From: Marixanthomonas sp002364245
GTDB taxonomy: Bacteria > Bacteroidota > Bacteroidia > Flavobacteriales > Flavobacteriaceae
NCBI GenBank assembly: GCA_963973455.1
Contig: CAXAZF010000002.1
Location: 346,749 to 410,748 of the forward strand
Length of the DNA stretch: 64,000 bases
Reading direction: 5' to 3'
Position numbers and translations under genes: made by a program
Shown: positions 57,543 through 64,000 of the stretch, piece after piece
Layout: each line of letters starts with the position of its first letter
Numbering within the stretch: the first letter of the stretch is position 1
The notes under the pieces: model-generated
Told to the model about the DNA's origin: nothing
Database searches by the model: none
What the model saw: only the letters and a program-made list of their open reading frames with translations

Positions 57543-57550
57543 TAACTTTG
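57543..57550 (+). promoter_or_regulatory. -7 box upstream of the S9 peptidase gene
   Basis: TAACTTTG matches TAnnTTTG, 63 bases ahead of the start codon. The -33 element is not clear. Confidence 0.35.
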
Positions 57551-57613
57551 TTGTTATGATTACACCCAAAATTCCTTCAGAAAAAAATAATTCTATTATA
57601 ATAAAGAACAGCT

Positions 57614-59521
57614 ATGAAAAAAATAATTCTAATTCTAAGTGTAATGCTGAGCAGTAGCTTAATGGTTGGACAACAAACAATGACGCCCGAACTGTTATGG
57701 CAAGTAAAACGCTTAAGCGTGATGGGGCTGAATCAAGATGGTTCTACTATCTTCTTCAAGGTAAAAACACCGAATATTGAAGGGAATGATTTTGACACCA
57801 AGTACTTTAAAATGCCTGTTTCGGGAGGTACTATAGTTGAAATTAATGAAGATGCTGTCAATGCAAAGGACAAAAACATTTCACCAGATGGCACCTATAC
57901 ATTGTTTGATGAAGAAGTTCACATTGAAGCCATTGAAGGAAAAGATGTGTATAAAAATTTGGAAGAATCTAACGCCTATATTTTTTCCGATTTAGACATT
58001 CGCCATTGGGACAAATGGCAAGATGGTAGCTATAATCACGTTTTTTACAAGCCAACTGGGTATGAAAATGCTACCGGCACCGATATTATGCCAAAACAAC
58101 CGTATCACAGCCCACAACGTCCGTTTGGCGGTGACGAGGATTACATTTGGTCGCCAGACAGCCAAGACATTTATTATGTAAGTAAGAAATTAAAAGGTAA
58201 AAAGTACGCTATCAGCACGAATACCGATATTTACAAATACAATTTAGCGTCTAAAACCACCGAAAATATTACCAAAGACAATAAGGGTTACGATACTAGT
58301 CCGGCGTTTTCATCAAAAGGAGCTTTGGCGTGGTTGCAAATGAAAACCGATGGCTACGAAAGCGATAAAAATGATATTGTTGTATTAGAAAATGGAGTAA
58401 AGCAAAACCTTACTGGGCAATGGGATGGTACGGTGAGAAGTTTTTTATGGAACAACGACGGAACTGAAGTATATTTTACCGCTGCTATTGACGGAACCAT
58501 CCAACTCTTTAAAGTGAACTATCCAGGTAAAAAAAGAATCGCGCCAGTAGTAAAACAACTTTCGAAAGGCCAGTTTGATGTAACGAGTATTGTTGCTCAA
58601 AAAGACAATACGCTATTGGTTACCAGAACGGATATGAACCATGCTGCTGAAATATTCAGTTTCGATTTAAAAGACAATACGTTCAAGCAGTTAACGAATA
58701 TCAACTTAGATTTATACAACAGCATCGACTTACCAAAAGTTGAAAAGCGAACGGTAACCACTACCGACGGAAAAGAAATGTTGGTTTGGGTTATTTTACC
58801 TCCAAATTTTGACGCTTCTAAAAAGTATCCAACCTTATTATACGCACAAGGTGGTCCGCAAGCACCGCTATCACAATTTTATTCCTACCGTTGGAATTTC
58901 CAATTGATGGCTTCGCAAGGATATATTGTTGTAGCGCCTAACCGTCGTGGCATGCCGGGTCACGGTGTGGAATGGAACGAAGCCATTAGCAAAGATTGGG
59001 GCGGACAAGTAATGGACGACTACCTTTCTGCTATTGATGAAATCGCGAAAGAACCGTATGTTGACAACGACCGATTAGGAGCCGTTGGCGCAAGCTATGG
59101 CGGGTATTCGGTATTTTATTTAGCTGGAATCCATAATAACCGATTTAAATCGTTTATCGCTCACGATGGTGTATTCGATACTAGAAGTATGTACGGTACA
59201 ACCGAAGAATTATTCTTTGTAAACCACGATTTTGGCGGACCGTATTGGGATAAAAACAATGCAACAACTCAAAAAGTATATAATGAGTTTAACCCGATCA
59301 CCAAGGTATCAAATTGGGACACGCCTATTTTAATTATTCAAGGCGGAAAGGATTATCGTGTACCAATTGAACAAGGCTTAAGCGCCTATCAAGCTGCACA
59401 GCTATTGGGGATAAAAAGCAAATTGCTTTATTTCCCTGAAGAAAACCACTGGATACTTACGCCCCAAAATGCGTTGGTCTGGCAAAACGAATTCTTCAAG
59501 TGGTTAGAAGAAACACTTTAA
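57614..59521 (+). CDS. Secreted S9 family serine peptidase (DPP/acylaminoacyl peptidase type)
   Basis: 635 residues: signal peptide (cleavage near VGQ, about residue 20), a beta-propeller (about 30-370) and an alpha/beta hydrolase domain. The catalytic Ser is Ser494 in GASYGGYS; Asp is in GGKDYRVPIEQ and His in EENHW. It cleaves dipeptides or blocked residues from peptide ends. In flavobacteria such enzymes act in the periplasm on imported peptides. No T9SS domain. Ends at a strong terminator. Confidence 0.94.
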   Translation: MKKIILILSVMLSSSLMVGQQTMTPELLWQVKRLSVMGLNQDGSTIFFKVKTPNIEGNDFDTKYFKMPVSGGTIVEINEDAVNAKDKNISPDGTYTLFDEEVHIEAIEGKDVYKNLEESNAYIFSDLDIRHWDKWQDGSYNHVFYKPTGYENATGTDIMPKQPYHSPQRPFGGDEDYIWSPDSQDIYYVSKKLKGKKYAISTNTDIYKYNLASKTTENITKDNKGYDTSPAFSSKGALAWLQMKTDGYESDKNDIVVLENGVKQNLTGQWDGTVRSFLWNNDGTEVYFTAAIDGTIQLFKVNYPGKKRIAPVVKQLSKGQFDVTSIVAQKDNTLLVTRTDMNHAAEIFSFDLKDNTFKQLTNINLDLYNSIDLPKVEKRTVTTTDGKEMLVWVILPPNFDASKKYPTLLYAQGGPQAPLSQFYSYRWNFQLMASQGYIVVAPNRRGMPGHGVEWNEAISKDWGGQVMDDYLSAIDEIAKEPYVDNDRLGAVGASYGGYSVFYLAGIHNNRFKSFIAHDGVFDTRSMYGTTEELFFVNHDFGGPYWDKNNATTQKVYNEFNPITKVSNWDTPILIIQGGKDYRVPIEQGLSAYQAAQLLGIKSKLLYFPEENHWILTPQNALVWQNEFFKWLEETL

Positions 59522-59527
59522 TTTTCA

Positions 59528-59560
59528 AATCCCCTTTTCAAGTGAAAAGGGGATTTTTTT
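59528..59560 (+). terminator. Terminator of the S9 peptidase gene
   Basis: Perfect 13-pair stem AATCCCCTTTTCA/TGAAAAGGGGATT with a 2-base loop in the drawn form (a 4-base loop in practice), followed by T7. Confidence 0.92.
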
Positions 59561-59576
59561 ATATTTTAGATGATTA

Positions 59577-60020
59577 ATGAACCAAATAATATCATTTCTG
59601 AATGGATTGGACGATTATGAGTTAGCATATTTTGCAAAATTCAAACTTCACACCTATATGCAAGACACTCAATTAGAAATTAAAAGACACCTTAGAAAAA
59701 AAGAGCTCACGAAAGAGAAGGTTGATAAACTAATCGCCGCTAATCCAAAAAAAGAAGCTAAAAAAGGGAAAATACGATGCCCTCGATGTTCATCTGATAA
59801 AATTCGGACCGAAAAAGTTGAATGGACAAATACTGTAAACAAAGTTGGATATGAAGATGAAATCGCTTCAATGGATGGATTAAGTGGAAAAATAATTTAT
59901 AAAAATCAAGTTATTTGTAATGTTTGTGAATATTGGATTGAAGACCCTAATTTTGAGAAAACAAAAAAATCAATTTGGCATGATATAGGGGATGCACTCT
60001 TTCACATATTTACCAATTAA
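59577..60020 (+). CDS. Small zinc-ribbon protein of unknown function
   Basis: 147 residues, no signal peptide. The first half is charged and helical (DDYELAYFAKFKLHTYMQDTQLEIKRHL). A zinc ribbon follows: CPRC (about 68-71) and CNVC (about 117-120), about 45 residues apart. I do not recognise the family. It is four bases before the DUF3784 gene; the pair may be a unit. Codons are AT-rich compared with the flanking housekeeping genes. Confidence 0.7.
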   Translation: MNQIISFLNGLDDYELAYFAKFKLHTYMQDTQLEIKRHLRKKELTKEKVDKLIAANPKKEAKKGKIRCPRCSSDKIRTEKVEWTNTVNKVGYEDEIASMDGLSGKIIYKNQVICNVCEYWIEDPNFEKTKKSIWHDIGDALFHIFTN

Positions 60021-60024
60021 AAAA

Positions 60025-60333
60025 ATGATCGTAATAGCTATTCTATTTATCATCCTCGGAATACTGATTAAATACGGTAGACTATATTTTTTAATAGCTG
60101 GGTATAATACCATGTCAAAAGAGGAGAAAGCCAAAATTGATGTCGATGGAATTGCAACCGTGTTCAGAAATACCATGTTTGGAATGGCTTTTATAATGAT
60201 TATTGGCTATTTTGCTGCTACGTGGTTTGAAAATCCCGAAATTGAAAAGATCGCTTTTTACGTAGCATTGATTGTAGGGATTCCTTACTTATTGATACGA
60301 TCTAATTCCAAAAAGTATAAGATTGATAAATAG
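60025..60333 (+). CDS. DUF3784 small membrane protein
   Basis: 102 residues from ATG 60025 (MIVIAILFIILG); an upstream in-frame start at 59992 would overlap the previous gene and is not needed. Three membrane helices (about 3-16, 50-70, 78-93) and the DUF3784 signature GYNTMSKEEKAKIDVDGIA after the first. Function unknown; the family is common in Firmicutes and Bacteroidota. It ends three bases from the convergent LD-carboxypeptidase gene. Confidence 0.8.
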   Translation: MIVIAILFIILGILIKYGRLYFLIAGYNTMSKEEKAKIDVDGIATVFRNTMFGMAFIMIIGYFAATWFENPEIEKIAFYVALIVGIPYLLIRSNSKKYKIDK

Positions 60334-60336
60334 TAT

Positions 60337-61236
60337 TTAAAAAGTAAGCTTCGCATCTACTTCATTTACTTCCAACGTAACGTTTCGTCCCATAATAAAC
60401 GCTCGATTGTCTTTTATATGACCCGCAGGCGCATTAAAACAAACCGGATACTCATATTCTGAAACAGCTTCGGCAATAATTGCTGGAGCTTTTTTCCCGA
60501 AAGGAATGGTATTATCATTCATATCGCTCATTCCGCCTACCACCAATCCAGCTAAATTTTTCAAAAACCCACTACGTTTTAAGTTTTGCATCATCCGATC
60601 GATGTGATATAGGTATTCATCCAAATCTTCAATAAACAGGATTTTTCCATCTGTATTAACTGAAGAATCACTTCCCAAAATAGAATACAACACCGAAAGG
60701 TTTCCGCCTACCAACTGTCCCACTGCTTTTCCGGTTCGAGTTATTTCTTTTTCTTTCGAAGGGAATGAAATTTTATATTCTTCTCCAAATAGAACCTTTT
60801 TAATGGAAGTTGCAGCTTCTACTGTTCTCTTTCCAATATCTGCGGGCATATCAGCATGCATTGTTTCCACGCCTAGATTATGAATATGCGAATGCAACAC
60901 TGTAATATCGCTATAACCAATAATCCATTTTGGATTTTTTTTAAATGCTGAAAAGTCCAATCCATCCACCATTCGTACTGTTCCATATCCACCTCGAGCA
61001 CACCAAATGGCTTTTACTTTTGGGTTATCTAACATAGCTTGAAAATCGGCTGTTCGTAAAGCGTCGTTTCCGGCAAATTGGTTTTGTTCGGTTCCAATGG
61101 TTTTTCCTAATAACGGTTGTAAACCCCATTTTTCCAATAATTGTACACCGGGTTCTAATTCTTCTTTTGAAACTTTTCGAGCGGTTGAAACAATAGCAAC
61201 GGTATCGCCGGGTTTTAAAAAAATGGGTGTTATCAT
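60337..61236 (-). CDS. LD-carboxypeptidase (peptidase S66 family)
   Basis: 299 residues from ATG 61236 (MITPIFLKPGDTVAIVST); the frame extends to 61278, but the extra 14 residues are hydrophobic and precede the normal family start. The active-site Ser is in IIGYSDIT; Glu and His are in the GLVVGGMSD and CFNAPAGHIKDN regions. It removes the terminal D-Ala from L,D-linked tetrapeptides in peptidoglycan recycling. No signal peptide, so cytoplasmic. Divergent from metG. Confidence 0.9.
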   Translation of the reverse strand: MITPIFLKPGDTVAIVSTARKVSKEELEPGVQLLEKWGLQPLLGKTIGTEQNQFAGNDALRTADFQAMLDNPKVKAIWCARGGYGTVRMVDGLDFSAFKKNPKWIIGYSDITVLHSHIHNLGVETMHADMPADIGKRTVEAATSIKKVLFGEEYKISFPSKEKEITRTGKAVGQLVGGNLSVLYSILGSDSSVNTDGKILFIEDLDEYLYHIDRMMQNLKRSGFLKNLAGLVVGGMSDMNDNTIPFGKKAPAIIAEAVSEYEYPVCFNAPAGHIKDNRAFIMGRNVTLEVNEVDAKLTF

Positions 61237-61287
61237 AAGTAGCGGTAATCTAAAATAGTATAGCACCCAAATTAACACATTTATCCG

Positions 61288-61295
61288 TAATTTTG
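61288..61295 (+). promoter_or_regulatory. -7 box for metG
   Basis: TAATTTTG matches TAnnTTTG and is followed by CACC; 31 bases before the ATG at 61327. No clear -33. Confidence 0.45.
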
Positions 61296-61326
61296 CACCT
61301 CCATCAAGAAAACGAAGGATTTAATT

Positions 61327-63396
61327 ATGCAAACAACTCCTAAAAGATATACCATTACCGCCGCTTTACCATACACCAATGGCCCTGTTCACATCGGGCA
61401 TTTAGCTGGTGTCTATGTACCAGCAGATATATACGCGCGCTACCAACGCTTACAAAATAAAGATGTAGCTTTTGTCTGCGGAAGTGACGAACACGGCGTA
61501 CCTATCACTATAAAAGCGAAAAAAGAAGGAATCACACCTCAGGAAGTAGTGGATAAATACCACGGAATCATAAAAAAATCGTTTGAAGACTTCGGAATTT
61601 CATTTGATAATTATTCCCGAACCTCAGCAAAAGTACATCATGATACTGCTTCGGCGTTTTTCAAAAAGTTATACGAAGACGGAAAATTCATCGAAGAAGT
61701 TACGGAGCAGTTGTACGATGCCGAAGCCAATCAATTTCTAGCCGATCGGTTTATCTTAGGAACCTGTCCTAAATGTGGTTTTGAAGAAAGCTACGGAGAT
61801 CAATGCGAAAACTGCGGAACATCACACAACGCAACCGATTTAATAAACCCAAAAAGTGCGATTACGGGTAACACACCTGTTTTAAAAGAAACACGTCACT
61901 GGTTTTTACCCTTAGATCAATACGAAGGCTTTTTAAAAGAATGGATTTTAAAAGACCATAAAAAAGATTGGAAAAGTAATGTATATGGCCAATGCAAATC
62001 TTGGATTGACGACGGTTTACGTGCCCGTGCCGTAACCCGCGATCTAGATTGGGGAATTCCCGTACCGGTTGAAGGAGGCGAAGGCAAAGTTTTATATGTG
62101 TGGTTCGATGCGCCCATTGGCTATATTTCGGCTACCAAAGAATGGGCGGAGCGTGAAGAAAAAGATTGGGAACCGTATTGGAAAGATAAAGATTCTAAAC
62201 TGCTTCATTTTATAGGGAAAGACAACATTGTTTTTCACTGTATTATTTTTCCGAGTATGTTAAAAGCTGAAGGAAGTTATATTTTGCCAGATAACGTTCC
62301 GGCGAATGAATTTTTAAATCTGGAAGGCAACAAAATATCCACTAGTAAAAACTGGGCAGTTTGGTTGCATGAGTATTTAGAGGAGTTCCCAAATCAGCAA
62401 GATGTATTGCGTTATGTATTAACCGCAAATGCCCCAGAAACAAAAGACAACGACTTTACGTGGTCCGATTTTCAAGCTAGAAACAATAATGAATTGGTAG
62501 CTATCTTCGGAAATTTCATAAACCGAGTCGTCGTTTTAACCAATAAATATTACGATGGATTTGTACCAGAGGCTTCAGATTTTTCTGAAATCGACAAACA
62601 GACGTTGAAGGAATTACAAGCCTATCCAGCTGTTATTGCTAGTTCGATAGAACGTTATCGTTTTAGAGAAGCACAGCAAGAATTGATAAATGTAGCGCGA
62701 TTAGGAAATAAATATTTAGCAGACGAAGAACCTTGGAAAACGATTAAAACCGACGAAGCACGTACTAAAACAGTGATGTATGTTGCATTACAAATCGCTT
62801 CTGCTTTATCAATTTTAAGCGAGCCATTTTTGCCGTTTACTTCAGAAAAATTAAGAGAAATACTTCATCTTGAGAAAGGTGAAAATGAACTTATCTGGAG
62901 TGATGTGGCCGCAAAAACTGAACTCATAAAACCTGGTCACCAAATAGGAAAAGGAAGTTTGCTTTTCAGTAAAATTGAAGACGAACAAATACAAAAACAG
63001 TTAGATAAATTAGAAGCCAGTAAAAAAGCCAATGAAGCTATGAATAAAACCGTAGAGCCTGAAAAAGAAACCATTCAGTTTGACGACTTTACCAAGTTAG
63101 ATATGCGCGTGGGCACCATTATTGAAGCCGAAAAGATGCCAAAAACCAAAAAGTTATTGGTCTTAAAAGTGGATACTGGTATCGATGTACGCACCATCGT
63201 TTCCGGAATTGCTGAAAGCTTTAAAGCAGAAGATGTAGTTGGTAAAAAAGTAACAGTACTCGTTAATTTAGCGCCTAGAAAACTGCGCGGTGTTGAAAGT
63301 CAAGGGATGATTTTAATGACCGAAACAGCGGAAGGCAAACTGTCTTTTGTGAATCCAAGTGAAGCTGGAGTTGAAAACGGAGCAACGATTAATTAA
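61327..63396 (+). CDS. metG: Methionyl-tRNA synthetase with C-terminal tRNA-binding domain
   Basis: 689 residues. Charges tRNA-Met, including initiator. HIGH motif PYTNGPVHIGH (15-25), zinc knuckles CPKCGFEES and CENCG (about 147-165), the KMSKS-equivalent KISTSKNW, a helical anticodon domain, and the C-terminal OB-fold domain (FDDFTKLDMRVGTII onward, about 585-689), which dimerises and binds tRNA. All complete; it is a full-length long-form MetRS. Confidence 0.97.
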   Translation: MQTTPKRYTITAALPYTNGPVHIGHLAGVYVPADIYARYQRLQNKDVAFVCGSDEHGVPITIKAKKEGITPQEVVDKYHGIIKKSFEDFGISFDNYSRTSAKVHHDTASAFFKKLYEDGKFIEEVTEQLYDAEANQFLADRFILGTCPKCGFEESYGDQCENCGTSHNATDLINPKSAITGNTPVLKETRHWFLPLDQYEGFLKEWILKDHKKDWKSNVYGQCKSWIDDGLRARAVTRDLDWGIPVPVEGGEGKVLYVWFDAPIGYISATKEWAEREEKDWEPYWKDKDSKLLHFIGKDNIVFHCIIFPSMLKAEGSYILPDNVPANEFLNLEGNKISTSKNWAVWLHEYLEEFPNQQDVLRYVLTANAPETKDNDFTWSDFQARNNNELVAIFGNFINRVVVLTNKYYDGFVPEASDFSEIDKQTLKELQAYPAVIASSIERYRFREAQQELINVARLGNKYLADEEPWKTIKTDEARTKTVMYVALQIASALSILSEPFLPFTSEKLREILHLEKGENELIWSDVAAKTELIKPGHQIGKGSLLFSKIEDEQIQKQLDKLEASKKANEAMNKTVEPEKETIQFDDFTKLDMRVGTIIEAEKMPKTKKLLVLKVDTGIDVRTIVSGIAESFKAEDVVGKKVTVLVNLAPRKLRGVESQGMILMTETAEGKLSFVNPSEAGVENGATIN

Positions 63397-63432
63397 TTAA
63401 TTTTTTTATATTTCCAGCCTCAAATTGTACTT

Positions 63433-64000
63433 ATGAATAAATTTTTCTTAGGCATATGTTTTGCCTTTTCTGTATTTCAAGCTACTGCTCAAAACACTTT
63501 TTTAAAAGTTGATAATGACAAAAAACAAGGGTACCGTTTTGTAAAGGATGCTTTTTCAGTAGTTGACAAGAATACCCAAAACCTTGCTGTTTTCATAGAT
63601 GACAATAAAACAATGAACGGGTATTTATACTCTAAAGAGCTAAAACGTATAGGTAGTATTGCTTCAGACGGGTTACCAAATCGATATGATGAAATTATTG
63701 GACACACAATTAAAGGAAAGGAAATTACGCTCTTTCTTAAAAGTTCAAACAACAAGAAATTTGGAAGCATTCTATTTGATTTTGAAAATTCAAAAACTAA
63801 GGAAACCAAATTTGATTTTAAACTAAGAAAAGAAAACTTTGTCCAAACCTACAGTAAGGATGAGCGTTTTTATCTAATCACTTCTCAAAAAAGGACTTCA
63901 GATATTCATGTATACACCTTCGAAAATGGAAAAAAAGTTTCAAAAAAGACACTTAGTTTTGCAGATAAAAACATAATTAATAGTGGTAATAAAGAAGCAA
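63433..64000 (+). CDS. Exported protein of unknown function, cut by the window end
   Basis: Frame open from ATG 63433 to the last base: 189 codons are visible. A signal peptide (MNKFFLGICFAFSVFQATAQ, about 20 residues) is followed by a beta-rich sequence with repeated segments such as AVFIDDN and LFLKSSN. I do not recognise the family. The 3' part is outside the window, so a sorting domain cannot be excluded. Confidence 0.7.
   Translation, partial: MNKFFLGICFAFSVFQATAQNTFLKVDNDKKQGYRFVKDAFSVVDKNTQNLAVFIDDNKTMNGYLYSKELKRIGSIASDGLPNRYDEIIGHTIKGKEITLFLKSSNNKKFGSILFDFENSKTKETKFDFKLRKENFVQTYSKDERFYLITSQKRTSDIHVYTFENGKKVSKKTLSFADKNIINSGNKEA

Noticed and set aside
57583..57633. Direct repeat GAAAAAAATAATTCTA around the S9 peptidase start
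   Set aside because: A-rich start region of a signal-peptide gene; two copies only and no sign of a mobile element.
1..64000. tRNA or rRNA genes, insertion sequences, prophage, integrases
   Set aside because: I looked for T-loop sequences, transposase or integrase motifs and long terminal repeats and saw none. A tRNA scan would be needed to be certain.

Overview
The window is chromosomal DNA of a low-GC Bacteroidota, almost certainly a marine-type member of the Flavobacteriaceae. The evidence is the AT-rich coding, Bacteroidota -7 boxes (TAnnTTTG) ahead of several genes, two secreted proteins with Por/T9SS C-terminal sorting domains, a TonB-dependent receptor under a TPP riboswitch, and many families typical of this group (DUF4271, DUF3098, DUF4286, DUF4301, DUF3127, ATP-type PckA, an OlsF-like fused acyltransferase). 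Both ends cut genes. I saw no tRNA, rRNA, insertion sequence, CRISPR array or prophage.

Layout. 0-13 kb is housekeeping: a DUF4271 3' end, hemD, pckA, DUF423, a saccharopine dehydrogenase, a zinc peptidase, leuS (with an unusual insertion), then an ftsX-DUF3098-uppP-truB run, a TonB-like protein and tag. 13-24 kb holds a T9SS-exported peptidylarginine-deiminase-like enzyme, aat, a short-chain fatty acid permease, DUF3127, a flavin reductase, a histidine kinase, HIT, greA and a TonB-dependent receptor with a TPP riboswitch.

24.5-30.4 kb is the most interesting part. A hybrid histidine kinase carrying its own receiver and Hpt domains faces a sigma-54 activator of the NtrC type. Next to them lie three tandem paralogues encoding small exported PepSY-like proteins. 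Each paralogue has its own sigma-54-like -24/-12 promoter, a pair of TGTGTAA-type inverted repeats whose distal member is centred 119-120 bp upstream of the -24 GG, and its own terminator. This reads as a self-contained regulon: signal, phosphorelay, enhancer-binding protein, three secreted products.

30.4-33.7 kb is a tight five-gene operon: thiamine-binding protein, PnuC/PnuT permease, NadR-like kinase, DUF4301, arfB. With the riboswitch-controlled receptor 6 kb away it probably forms the thiamine uptake route. 33.9-42.6 kb carries a TPR protein, then rsmA-mgtE-thioesterase-cupin-hydroxyacid dehydrogenase-VOC as a compact run, and small membrane proteins. 42.6-64 kb holds the OlsF-like lipid acyltransferase, aspartate kinase, fbp, a second T9SS protein, a TspO-like protein, a disulfide oxidoreductase, mfd, cysM-cysE, yraN, an S9 peptidase, an LD-carboxypeptidase and metG.

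All family assignments come from reading the translated sequence against remembered family features. No search, alignment or folding program was run.
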